Assembly: GCA_030159075.1 (NCBI GenBank)
Contig: BROG01000082.1
Coordinates: 1-64,000 of the forward strand
DNA length: 64,000 bases
Direction of reading: 5' to 3'
Source: Atrina japonica
Taxonomy: Eukaryota > Mollusca > Bivalvia > Pterioida > Pinnidae
Shown here: positions 38,757 through 51,600 of the stretch, piece after piece
Numbering within the stretch: position 1 is the first letter of the stretch
How the letters are laid out: each line of letters begins with the position of its first letter
The notes under the pieces: generated by a model
Told to the model about the DNA's origin: nothing
Seen by the model: only the letters and a program-made list of their open reading frames with translations
Databases searched by the model: none
Translations under genes and position numbers: made by a program

Positions 38757-39824
38757 TAACTGAAGACCAACGGGTGATTGAAGACCAACAGAAGACTAAC
38801 TGAAGACCAACGGGTGATTGAAGACCAACAGAAGACCAACGGGTGATTGAAGACCAACAGAAGACTAACTGAAGACCAACGGGGGGTGATAACTGAAGAC
38901 CAACGGGTGATTGAAGACCAACAGAAGACTAACTGAAGACCACGGGTGATTGAAGACCAACAGAAGACTAACTGAAGACCAACGGGTGATTGAAGACCAA
39001 CAGAAGACTAACTGAAGACCAACGGGTGATTGAAGACCAACAGAAGACTAACTGAAGACCAACGGGTGATTGAAGACCAACAGAAGACTAACTGAAGACC
39101 AACGGGTGATTGAAGACCAACAGAAGACTAACTGAAGACCAACGGGTGATTGAAGACCAACAGAAGACTAACTGAAGACCAACGGGTGATTGAAGACCAA
39201 CAGAAGACTAACTGAAGACCAACGGGTGCTTGAAGACCAACAGAAGACTAACTGAAGACCAACGGGTGATTGAAGACCAACAGAAGACTAACTGAAGACC
39301 AACGGGTGATTGAAGACCAACAGATGACTAACTGAAGACCAACGGGTGATTGAAGACCAACAGAAGACTAACTGAAGACCAACGGGTGATTGAAGACCAA
39401 CAGAAGACTAACTGAAGACCAACGGGTGATTGAAGACCAACAGAAGACTAACTGAAGACCAACGGGTGATTGAAGACCAACAGAAGACTAACTGAAGACC
39501 AACGGGTGATTGAAGACCAACAGAAGACTAACTGAAGACCAACGGGTGATTGAAGACCAACAGAAGACTAACTGAAGACCAACGGGTGATTGAAGACCAA
39601 CAGAAGACTAACTGAAGACCAACGGGTGATTGAAGACCAACAGAAGACTAACTGAAGACCAACGGGTGATTGAAGACCAACAGAAGACTAACTGAAGACC
39701 AACGGGTGATTGAAGACCAACAGATGACTAACTGAAGACCAACGGGTGATTGAAGACCAACAGAAGACTAACAGAAGACCAACGGGTGATTGAAGACCAA
39801 CAGAAGACTAACAGAAGACCTACA
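38757..39824. repeat. homogeneous minisatellite, 40-base unit
   Basis: About 26 copies of a 40-base unit holding GAAGACCAACGGGTGATTGA and AGACCAACAGAAGACTAACT in overlap. From about 38940 to 39780 the copies are almost identical, differing by single bases (for example GATGACT for GAAGACT near 39325 and 39724). The left 180 bases are irregular. Each unit is itself built of GAAGACCAAC-like subunits. Confidence 0.95.
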
Positions 39825-39849
39825 GAAAGAGTGACTATATATAGTCATG

Positions 39850-41160
39850 TTATAAATGTGTTTACCTTGCTATAAATATGGTAAAAATGACAAAAGTTTC
39901 CATAACATTATATATAGAAAGTGTAGTTTTGAAGGTCGGTAGAAACTGTTTTGATGAGCTAATTTAGAATGATAACTCTTCCAAAAAGGATTTATGTATC
40001 TTAAATTTCTCTTAATGTAATTACAACCCAAGATATGATAAAATGAGAATGAATCTGGAAGAGTATTGTTTAATAAGTTTTTCCATGAAGAACTGGTCGT
40101 TTCAAATCTTCTGATCCATGTAACTTTTAGACTTTTGATGAAAATATTCAAATTAACCATTTTTAAGCCTCCATTACAATACTCTCTTGTTATATATTTT
40201 CTAGATATCCTATCGACCTTAGAGTTCCATATATACTTAAAAAACATTGTATTTATTTCAGAAATTATTTTTGGATCAGGGTTTGGTAATGCCATAAACA
40301 AATGTATCAATTTTGTTTTAAGTTTTGAGTTTTAAGAACTGTGATTCTTCCTATAGTAGATATATTTCTTTTAGACCAACAATCAAATTTTCTCATAGAA
40401 TCTACTTTGTTTTTGTAATTTATAAAAATTATATTTTCCAAATCTACAGACAAAGTAATTCCTAGAAAAGTAAAAGGATCTTGTGACCATACAATATCAT
40501 ACTTGGAGGCATATTCAAGATTTATCTCTTTTAGTATACCTATTTTGATGCATCTAGTTTTGTCATAATTTGGTTTTAATCCGGAAAATTTTGCATACTG
40601 ATCTACTAGAGAGAATGAAGAACGAAGAGACTTTTTAGAACCATCCAAAAGAAGAGTTGTGTCGTCTGCATATTGAATAAGCTTATATTCCATATCAAAT
40701 AAACTAATTCCTATAATGTCTTTATTCTTTCTAATCATGAGTCATAATTTCAACCCATAAAAGAAAAATATATGGTGATGCTGGGTCACCTTGCCTGCAT
40801 CCGCACCAAATTTGAAAAAATTCTGAGAAGATACCATATTGTATTACACACTTTTATGTCTGATAGAATTACCATAACAAGGTTTGTGAAATATTCGCCA
40901 AAATCAAAAAAATTCAATACTTTTAGAATGAATTTCCAAGAGATTGAATCAAAAGCCTTTTCAAAGGCTGGAAAATAATTATCATACGTGGCTGCTTCAA
41001 AATTTCTGTTTGGTATATAATATCATACACTAGTCGCATGCTTTCTCCTTTATATCTACCAGACAGAGAGCCCTTTTGATTTTCATGTATAAGATTATTC
41101 AGGATTGACTTCAGTCGACTCACAATAATACCAGAGAAAATTTCATATGTTGTATTTAGG
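39850..41160 (-). pseudogene. LINE reverse transcriptase fragment, 5'-truncated and frameshifted
   Basis: Reverse transcriptase of a non-LTR retrotransposon, resembling the L1/Tx1-like type, broken into at least four frames. In order on the minus strand: RT fingers (SRLKSILNNLIHENQKG, GRYKGESMRLVYDI) near 41125-41000; FEKAFDSISWKF near 40940-40965; GCRQGDPASPYIFLL near 40760-40800; YADDTTLLL near 40650-40675; FLGITLSVD; then the post-RT connection (ALPNP ... YIWNSKVDRISRKYITRE, GGLKMVNL) in 39870-40310. Frameshifts separate the first three blocks, a further shift or deletion precedes the YADD block, and another precedes the last. The first catalytic Asp (before EKAFD) is Ala. No endonuclease domain precedes it, since similarity stops near 41160. 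It is a dead copy. Its downstream end abuts the 40-base tandem array. Confidence 0.85.
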
Positions 41161-42739
41161 ACTTAATTAAGAACGATAACTCTTAAAATATACAACTTGA
41201 AGACCTACAAGACAACAGCAAAATGTGTTATAATCAATCAATATTTAAAAAAAAAAAAAAAAATTATTATTAATAAAAAAAAAAATTAAATCACATTCAA
41301 AGTATAGTTTTAGGTGGATAAGCTTGACGCTCAGACGATGCATACAGCTGACAGTCTCGGCACAGTTAAACATACTTAGTGTATATTGAATTTATGCGAT
41401 TAAAATTTATGATCAAAAATAAATTTTACAGAATTTTACAGAATCTGTCATATTTCTTATATTTATAGCATAGTAAACACATAACATTTTATATATATAT
41501 ATATATATATATAGTCATGATTTATGTAGGTTGTCTTCCATTGGCCTTCAACTACATGTTGGTTTTCAATTATAGACACTGGCCTCACTATAAAGATCAC
41601 ATTACTGACTCAAAGTGGCCTCAGATGGCAAGGTGATCTCGCAATATAAGCGAGGGTCTATAGACTTATTTAACAATAAAAAATTTCCAACAAACTGAAT
41701 ATTTACGGTCTAAAATAAATGTGAGGTGGTCACTTTTCGAAGAACCATGAAGTACTGCATTTGTAAGATATTCTTAGGGCATAAAAAAAATTGTGAGATT
41801 ATATACTCTGTCTCACTGTCTGTAGTACCAATCAGAACAGAAATTAGAGTTCTGAAACAAAGATCAAAATGTTTTTAATCTTCATCTTCATCATCATCAT
41901 CATCGAAGAGTTACCAAGAATGACTTCTCTATGAAGATCATACCAAGATGCTTCATGATATTTAAATATTGAAATTGAAAGTGATCTTTAAATGCAAGTG
42001 TACATTGTATACAGGTAAAAAAAAAAAAGGCTGATAACATAATTCAACATATGGCCAATATTGAGAGGCTCATTCAAGGTCTGGTCAGTTACTAAAAGAG
42101 TGAAAAATATTTACAGTCAACATTCAGGGCTTAATTTTTTTAACTCTAAATCTATAGCCAATGGCAAATCAATTTCTCCCCCCCCCCCCCCCCAAAATTT
42201 TTTTTTCGCCAAACACCTTATCAGGAACAAAACATCTTTTCATTATTTTTCATTTTATGTTATTTTCAATCATTGTTTTTCTCAAAAAGTTGAAATACGA
42301 CAGGTTGACAATAAGATAAAACAAAAATAGCAAATAACAAAACGAATGAAACAAAAAACAAATAGAAAAATGAGAGAAAATTCCCAATTTTGTACCAAAA
42401 TACAGTGAAATTCCAAATTCTAACACCATGTGCCATTTTCCTATAAAAGGTAAGAAAACGCCCTGCCTTTATATTCAGGTATCCATTGTCTAAAGGTGAA
42501 GCAGCTGAAAACCTTATTCCACAAATGGCCAGCATTTATAAGTTCAAGGCCTGATCAATTTAGTCTTTTTATGAGATGATCAGCTGGTCATAGGGACCCA
42601 CTGATATAAACTGCCATAAATCTAACAGATACAGCCTCATCATAAACATTAATGTCAACAGGCAAATATTGCGGTATCGTAAACCAGTAACCAAAAATGA
42701 TTTGTCCGTGACACCGGAAACATTACACTTTCTACAAAA
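41161..42739. other. no gene seen
   Basis: A-rich runs near 41250-41285, an AT run near 41490-41515 and a C run of 14 bases near 42179. No coding feature is supported. Confidence 0.5.
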
Positions 42740-43475
42740 ACCCTCAACCACAGGTATTGAAATTTACAATTTCTACAAAAACTCCTTACCAAGTGATGTT
42801 GAAATTCATCACCATCCTTTCTACAGAACTCCTGGGATCCAGTGATGTTCAAATTAATCACCCTTTCTACAGAACTCCTGGTCCAGTGATTTTCAAATGA
42901 ATCACCCTTTCTACAGAACTCCTGGGATCCAGTGATGTTCAAATTAATCACCCTTTCTACAGAACTCCTGGTCCAGTGATTTTCAAATGAATCACCCTTT
43001 CTACAGAACTCCTGGCCCAGTGATGTTCAAATTAATCACCATCTTTTCTATAGAACTCCCTATCCAGTGATGTTGAAATCAATCATCCTGCTTTCTACAG
43101 AAATCCTTAGCCAGTGATGTTCAAATTCATCATCACCCTTTTCTGTGAAATTCATCCTTTCTACAGAACTCCTACTGGTCCTGTAATGGTGAAATGCACT
43201 ATCCTTTCTACAGAGCCCCAGACCCAGAAGTATTGCAATTCATAATTTCTACACAATGCCAAACCCGAAGATACTGAAATGCACCACCCTTTTTACAGAA
43301 TCCCTGACAGAGTGATGTTGAAATGGACATTGATGTCGAAATTCACCACCCTTTCTACAGAACCCCAGCCCCAGGGATATTAAAAATCAGAATTTCAGTA
43401 GAATTCCCATCCAAGGATATTGAAAATCATCATCCTTTCTACAGAAGTCCTGAACCAGGATGTTAAAATTCACCA
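42740..43475. repeat. degenerate minisatellite, about 45-base unit
   Basis: Units contain CACCCTTTCTACAGAACTCC and CCAGTGATGTTCAAATTAAT. A two-unit cassette at 42838-43015 is nearly perfect, and units decay to the right. Confidence 0.88.
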
Positions 43476-45641
43476 CCCAAAACTGAACTATCAGAACATT
43501 TTTCTTTGTGGGGAGAAAAGGCAAGATTAATGAGATTTTCTTCTCATTCTGGAGAGCATTGAAACTGATCCTGTTTGTACATTTCCACTTGTTCTAGACA
43601 GCCCACTGCCTGCGAAATTGAGCATGTACTCTCTTATGCAAATGAATCGTGTGAATGTCTCTTGTCCGTATCGTAATCTGCCGTCGAGTGGTCAGATCCG
43701 TTTGAAGTCGATATTAACTGAGAAGATCACTTTATGTATAGGTGAAAACTGAACACCTTTTGGAGTACTTAAGGATGGTTAGATCTACATTCGCGACGAC
43801 CCCAATACATATTTATCATTATAAATCAAACAATGTGGGTATTCTTCTCTTGTTTTATTTTCAGATCCCGTCGAGAGAAATTATCACTCTAATGTAAACA
43901 GTGCTTGAAGATCTAAGGGGAATTTTGGATTTTTTCCATCACACGCACCCTGAATGACTTGTAGCTTAATAATACAAACACTTGAGTACCTGTTTATATA
44001 TGTCCTTTGCTCCAGATAATTTAAATCGGATACACACAAATAAACATGCAGGGATTTCTGACACCAGTTATAAAAAGGAAGTGATCATCGCCTATGTTGG
44101 CTGTACGGCACCATTTTTCCGAAGGGGTTAGAAGACCCAAGTCTACATCATATATTAAATATGGGAGGTCAGATGGTTCATGACTTGCAGCAGTGGACAG
44201 AGCAAAATATTGCAGACCATCACTGCATACATGGACATTTTCATCCGAATTATTTTTCGTTGTTTTCACCCTTAGATGAGGGCACATTTAAGATGAACGG
44301 GAAATTTTCAATTGAATTGAATTTTAATTGAAGCATAGACATGAGATTGTAGTAACTAAGGGCAAATTTAATACCGAGTGAATACATTTTCTGTCATTCA
44401 TGGGTAAAAAAAATCGGGGGCCAAAATTTCCAGGTATATAGTGGTGAGGTTCACCTTAATCAAAATAAGACATCCCTGATTAACTCATCCATCCCTAAAG
44501 ACACGTTTGGGCTCGTCTAAGTCATTGATTTACAGAAGAGTCCATAGTTTTTCAGGCACTGATGTTGAAATTCATTCCCCATATCCGACCAATCAAATAG
44601 AGTAAATACAGCGACAGAAATCTAGAAAGAACAAACACACTGACACCTGATTCGGATCTATTCTGCATGCAATAATTTGCTTGTGGGATATTTTCATGTT
44701 GGATTTTGCAGTTTGAAACAATTATGTTCACGTTTTAATGTTTTTGTAGTTTGTAAACCAAACATTGGTTAATGTATAATTTCAGTTTGTAAAAGGTTTC
44801 CAGCACAGGATGGCAACAAAATTTTAACAAGATTTTAACTACACACAAATGACCCCTATGTTTGACCATCTCCAACAGAAATATCAATTGAAAATGTACA
44901 AGTACATTTTCCTACAAATTCCATGATATTTAATATTCATCTACTTTGTGACATTTATCGAGACCTAAATACTAGTTAACCTTTACTTTTTCCAAAAAAT
45001 GATATATTATCCCTTTTTCCTAATTCTGATGAAAAATTAAATAACCTCGTTTGGTTCAATTGTCCAAAAACTCTTAACTTATGAGTAAAATGTACTAGTT
45101 TCATAAAAAAATTGGTTTCTAAATATAGAAGCATATAGTATGTGTCTTTTCAACTGTGTGGGAAAACTTGTTAATTTTGGATACTTTTTTGGCAAAAAAT
45201 TGCAGATAACGTTGATGGATTGGAAGTCAGCAATAAGAACTAGATCTTTGAATATATACCCTTACTTAATATATCAATATAAACTTCTGCAATGTACGAG
45301 GTTAAAGTAAAAAAGAAGTTAAACTTATCCAAGACATGTTCTACATGTAATTGCCCCTTGTACAATATTTCAACGCAGCATTCCATTTTTTCTTTTTTGA
45401 TATATGATTTAAAATTCTTTTGTAATTTCCTTCCGCTGCTGCTCTTGTTGTAAGTTATAAAGACCCAAATCAAAGGCATATATTCACACTATTACATGTA
45501 ATATTATGCAATTCCTCACCTTGGTTTTTATAACTTGTCAGACATCTAACCGCGACATAAATAAAAAATACTGCAGCGTATGTAACCATGACATGATAAA
45601 TAAAAAATGGCGCACTATGCATCAAAAGAATGTTCACCTAC
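43476..45641. other. no exon recognised downstream of nucleoplasmin-like exon 8
   Basis: The C-terminal exon(s) of the nucleoplasmin-like gene could lie here or further left. I looked for lysine-rich minus-strand segments with splice borders and found none that keep phase. TTAA-family B copy 6 lies at 44480-44569. Confidence 0.45.
44480..44569. mobile_element. TTAA-family B short element, copy 6
   Basis: TTAACTCATCCATCCCTAAA at the left. The right terminal repeat is decayed (TTTCAGGCACTGATGTTGAA). The core GTCATTGATTTACAGAAGAG is shared with copies 1 and 4. Confidence 0.72.
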
Positions 45642-45669
45642 CTTTCCTTTCTTGCTTTTCTTTGCATCA
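45642..45669 (-). CDS. nucleoplasmin-like exon 8 (basic tail, microexon)
   Basis: 28 bases with a strong acceptor (TATATTTTCAG) and donor (GTAGGT). Joined to exon 7 it completes an Ile codon and reads IDAKKSKKGK, ending in phase 0. A lysine-rich segment is expected after the acidic tract in this family. Joining is supported only by phase, splice sites and composition, because the exon is too short for a similarity argument. Confidence 0.65.
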
Positions 45670-48600
45670 CTGAAAATATATGAAAACATGAAATATAAGC
45701 AAAGAGAGACAACTCTTGATGCACTTAGAAGTAAATTAGTATACTGATGTTGGCCTTGAAAGGTGACTTCGTCTATAATTAAACTTAAGTCACATTCTGG
45801 GGATGTTATTGTAATTTTGGGGATGGTATTGTAATTTTTGACATTTTCTTTAGAAAGGAGTCTGTCCCACATACCAAGCAACAAATCTGCCTCACAAACC
45901 AGGCAACAAATCTGCCACACATTCAAGGCAACAAATTTGCCCCACTTACTGGGCAATAAATCTGCCACACATACCAGGCAACAAATCTGCCCAACTTACT
46001 GGGCAATAAATCTGCCACACATACCAGGCAACAAATCTGTCCCACATGCAAGGCAACAAATCTGCTCCACATGCAAGGTAACAAGTTTGCCACACATACC
46101 AGACAACAAATCTTCCCCGTATAAAAGGCAACAAATCTGAGACACATAACAGGCAACAAAACGATATAGCATTTAAGACAGCTTGCAAATTCCCAATATA
46201 TAAATCCCAAGGAGAGATATACAACACACCAGGCAACAAATCTGTCCCACACACAAGGCAACAAATGTGCCCAACATACAAGGTAACAAATCTGCCCCAC
46301 ATAGGCATACAAGGTAACAAAATCTGCCCCACATTCCAGGCAACAAAATTATAAAGCATTTAAAGACACCTTGCAAGTTCTCAATATATAAATCCCAAGG
46401 ACAAATATACCACATACCAGGCAACAAATCTGCCCCACATACATGTACAAGGCAACAAATCTGCCCCACATGCAAGGCAAATCTGCCCCACATTCCTGGC
46501 AACAAATCTGCCCACATACCAAATAACAAAATGATATAGCATTTAAGACATCTTGCAAGTTCCCAATATATAAATCCTGAGGAGAAATATCAGACTTTAG
46601 ATATTTATATAATGTGTATGTACATTGTGATTGAAATTACAATAAAGCTGAAGTTTACATGAAAATAAAAGTGACAATATGAAAGGGCACCTGTAAATTA
46701 CAAGACATAAGACTAAACTTGAGAGACATTACTATCGGCATGTAGGTCAAAGGTCATAATGTACGATTATCCTGGATACAATGTTAAAGAAATCTCAAAT
46801 TTGTACTACTATTTGTAAGCCAAAACATAGTAATAAAAAAAAACACTGATGGCAAAGTTCTTTCAAATTTCAATGACGGTCCTCAAAATACTGCTTAGAT
46901 TTCTACTGCTCAAACACATCCAGCGGTACAGCATCGCAAAAATGCTTCACTCAAATTGTATTATACATGGTGAAGACTGTATGATAGAGCTTAATGTTCT
47001 TTATCAATGTGTCTTTCTTTAGTGATGAATAAACATGCAATAAGTAGAATAAGCACTCTAATGAAATAAATCAAGCATTTTGCATTAAATTCCAGCACTT
47101 TTCAAGAGTAATTTTGTTTTCAAGCACTTTTCAAGGTCTGTGTGAACCCTGTTACAGACTGATCTGCAATGGTACGCACTCTTTTTCCATCAATGTTACA
47201 TTTCACTAGTTTCTTTGGTCGTGTTGTAGTTCAAGATTCAGTTAAAGGGAGATAACTCTCATACTGTAAGTCTTCCAACGTTTCTAAATTTCCTGGGCCA
47301 TGGACAACCATATTTCAGCACATACTAGCTAATTTTTATGTTGCCACTGCACATTTTCTGTACATTTATTGCAAATAATAAGACATATTGCTCCTCTGGA
47401 GTTACAATTTTTCTTATTAGAAAGTACATACCCATACACAAATTGTAACTCTACTAGATTGTTTTCTTTTATAATGATAAAATAATCAAGTTTGTTGTTT
47501 ATATAAATCGAAATTAATAAACTGTATCTTAAATATATTTTTTAATCTGGTGTCAATGGTGGTGAGGGATCATGGTCTCTGAATGTAATCTCATATTTTT
47601 CTCAACAGAAATTGAAAATCGAGTTAAGTTTACACTTCAAGATTATAAACAAATGCTTTTCAATTTGGTTTCTTATTTAATCTTATCATCAAGAGATTGA
47701 TCTGATAGTGTATGTTAGTTTTGTTGTTTTAAAGTAAAATTTCTTGTAGAATACCACTGCAAATTGCACCTTGTTTCAATGCTGGGCTTAAAAGTGAGGT
47801 TATAATGGACAGAACCCCAAATAAGCCCTGTATGACAAGATATGATTGATTTTGTCCTGCCAAGTAGTTTCTACTCATATGGAGAAGTCACCAGCTTTTA
47901 ATTAGGCTAACTGTCACAAAGTTTGACCTGTGCTATGTACCGACACCAATGCAGTGAGGTGTTCTGTGTGATTTGTCTGCCTTTACACAGCATCTCAGCT
48001 GTAAGATTAAAGTTAACCTTACTCCAACATTCTTCCTAAACACGAGTGTTACAAGTTACATGTGACACTGAGAAGAGAGCAAGTTCAGAACAGGATAGTT
48101 TTGACCAAGTACAGGATCAATCGAGCATGTGATACATAACATGTGCTAAGAATCAAAACACAGACTGTATCCCTGGAGATTTTGACCCTATGGTGAACAA
48201 ACATTCACCCCATCTTAACTTCACCCATAATCACCAATCTCATGGAAGACATGTTTGTGCCTCAATTGTTAAGCTGCAAGATTTCACTTTCAATTTAAAT
48301 TTGCCGTCTCATCTGCTGGCAAAAATGGCAAAAATGAAACAAAAGCAAAAATAAAAACATTCCAGGTATATACAGTAAATGCCATGCATGTTTATTTGAT
48401 GTACGAACTGTAAAAACAGATACACACGACCTCAACCAATCTTCTTGACTGGACACCAATGACTGGATAATATCATGAGCATCCCCTACCCCCTCAACTT
48501 TGCCCAGTCGTGCTAAAGATGACATACAACAAACACTCTTCAGGGTTTAAAGAAAACTTTATAATCCACTCGGCACAGTGCACGATGGCTTTTGAAATTC

Positions 48601-51600
48601 ACTCAACACTTCGGCAAATTTACTCAACACACAAGTGAAAATTACTTTTGAGGAAAAAAATATGAGATTTATTCAGAATAATCATTTGAAACTTGAGTTC
48701 TTAAAGCGATATAAGCTGTCACAATGATTATTTTTGTCCCCTGACATATAGTTGAGAATATGATAAAATGTGTGTTCAAATACATTATCAAACAAATTGG
48801 AAAGAAATTTTTCCTGAATGCCGAAGTTGACAAAATCAAAACAATATAACTGAAAAGTATGAGTACCCCATGTTTTACAATCGTGTGGCCATGTTTGGTG
48901 GAGTTGGGCAGTTCATGAACATATGTGTCAAGAATGATAAAGCCAAGAATGCGATGGGACGAATTAAAAATGGGTTGAGATCACCCAATATACCTGGCAC
49001 ATGGAAAATTTTAGAAACAAATGTTTTGAAACAACAAAAAAAGATAAAACTTTGCATGATTTAAGTACGAAATGACGATGTACGAAAATAAACGCAAAGG
49101 GTAATAAGAATAGAATGTATATTAACTGCAAATAGCTCCTGTTTATTGGTCACTCGGTAATCTTCGTAAAAAAAATAACCGGCATGAGGACAATTTCAGA
49201 AATGAATGTTTTGAAACAATGAAATAGACCAACTTTGCCTGATTTAGGTATGAAATGATGATGTACAAAAATATAGGCAAAGGGTAATAAGAATAGAATG
49301 TAAATTAACTGCAAATAGTACTTGTTTATTGGTCACTCGGTAATCTTTGTAAAAAATTTACCGAAAGTTAATTTGCAAAGCTCACAGTTTGGCGGACAAA
49401 AGATAGCCGATATTACGGGTTACGTTTGGCAAGATTGTTGCAATTTTACACATTCATTTGTTATTCTAACCACCAGATGGTCTCTTTGGAATCTAATTGA
49501 GATAGAATATCACATAAAATGGGCATGTACAATTTTTCACCTTCAACAGCTCATATCACTTTAATTACAACAATAAGCAAGTCTTTTTTGGCATACATAC
49601 AATGTCTCGGAAGTTTTTAAATTTAAAAACAGAAATTTTAATAATGAAAACAGAGAAATTCAAACACAGACATAGTGGCTCAGTCAATAACACTAGACTA
49701 AAATTTTGCCATAATTTTAAGCAACCAGATGATCTATGTACTGTGGTAAATTCCACGACAGAATCCCAAAGCCAACCGAGAGGCAGTCACAACTGTACAG
49801 TCTGTACCCCACTTTGACTTTCCTTATTGGGTTTGAATACGATAAGATGACAACTCTCTTTGAGACATTATAATGAATGTTAACTTCAAATATATACTGC
49901 ACTTTAATAAAAAAATTCCACTTGGCTAAACTGAAATTGTTCTGGGCACGTATTCTGCAATATTTACCTCAGCATTGTCTTCAACAGGCAGTGTACTTGC
50001 GACGACAACGATAAATGCGTATGCCGACGCCAACTTAAAATGCAATTATGAATACTTATGGATGTACGTTATACATTGTACAGAATGACTTATAACACTG
50101 CACAAATTCTGTGTAAAAAGAATTTGATAATTCAAAATTAAACAGTATGAATCTGGCAGTAAAGTGGTAAGATTACATGTTTGGATTACATCGACTATGA
50201 ATCGGACTCTGCATTAATTTTCAGCCCAGGAATTCATACATGCTCTGAGTATTAGACTGTGGTTTCGTTAACTATAAACAATATTGTGTTAGGCGACCTA
50301 TCGCTAGCGTGACAAGCAACATATCAAACAGCTTCTTCCCCTAAATTGGCACTCTTATTTCTTGACATCGGTTATGTAATTATCGTAAATATTCTGGATA
50401 ATCCATTGACATATTGTTTTTTATTAAAAACACGACAGTTACAAGATGTTAAAAATCCAAAAATAATTTTAACCCTTTGAAAAAATACTTGGGAAGTGGA
50501 CAACCGACTGCTCAAATTTACTCGGCACTTGGGAAAAATCACTAGTCTGGACGATTGCATGTTCTCAGCCCTGCCCTCATAACAGCAACAGATGATAATT
50601 GGTCGCGTTTCTTCAATGACCTCAATGTATACTTCAGTGACCTTAATGACATTTACTAGTGATCTCAATGACATTTACTAATGATCTCAATGACATTTAC
50701 TACAATGATCTCAATGACATTTACTGTAGTGATCTCAATGACATTTACTAGTGACCTCAATGACATTTACTAGTGATCTCAATGACATTTACTAGTGACC
50801 TCAATGACATTTACTAGTGACCTCAATGACATTTACTACAATGATCTCAATGACATTTACTAGTGATCTCAATGACATTTACTAGTGACCTCAATGACAT
50901 TTACTACAATGATCTCAATGACATTTACTACAATGATCTCAATGACATTTACTACAGTGATCTCAATGACATTTACTAGTGATCTCAATGACATTTACTG
51001 TAGTGATCTCAATGACATTTACTACAGTGATCTCAATGACATTTACTAGTGACCTCAATGACATTTACTGTAGTGATCTCAATGACATTTACTACAATGA
51101 TCTCAATGACATTTACTGTAGTGATCTCAATGACATTTACTACAGTGACCTCAATGACATTTACTGTAGTGATCTCAATGACATTTACTACAGTGACCTC
51201 AATGACATTTACTACAGTGACCTCAATGACATTTACTGTAGTGATCTCAATGACATTTACTACAGTGATCTCAATGACATTTACTACAGTGACCTCAATG
51301 ACATTTACTAGTGACCTCAATGACATTTACTAGTGACCTCAATGACATTTACTACAGTGATCTCAATGACATTTACTACAGTGACCTCAATGACATTTAC
51401 TAGTGACCTCAATGACATTTACTAGTGACCTCAATGACATTTACTACGATGATCTCAATGACATTTACTACAGTGACCTCAATGACATTTACTACAGTGA
51501 CCTCAATGACATTTACTACAGTGACCTCAATGACATTTACTACAGTGACCTCAATGACATTTACTACAGTGACCTCAATGACATTTACTAATGATCTCAA

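Noticed and set aside
38757..39824. CRISPR-like array
   Set aside because: The repeat is a continuous 40-base tandem unit with no unique spacers, in a eukaryotic sequence without cas genes.
41881..41920. Acidic stretch on the minus strand (DDDDDEDED) as a further nucleoplasmin exon
   Set aside because: A stop lies directly before it (TAA) and another directly after it in the same frame, and there is no donor. It is a short simple repeat.
45838..46558. Overlapping cysteine- and leucine-rich frames up to 137 codons
   Set aside because: They follow the 25-base minisatellite, several frames and both strands are open at once, and no domain is recognisable.
49322..49564. 80-codon plus-strand frame
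   Set aside because: It is part of a TTAA-family A element. The matching segments at 1760-2010 and 31750-31999 contain stops.
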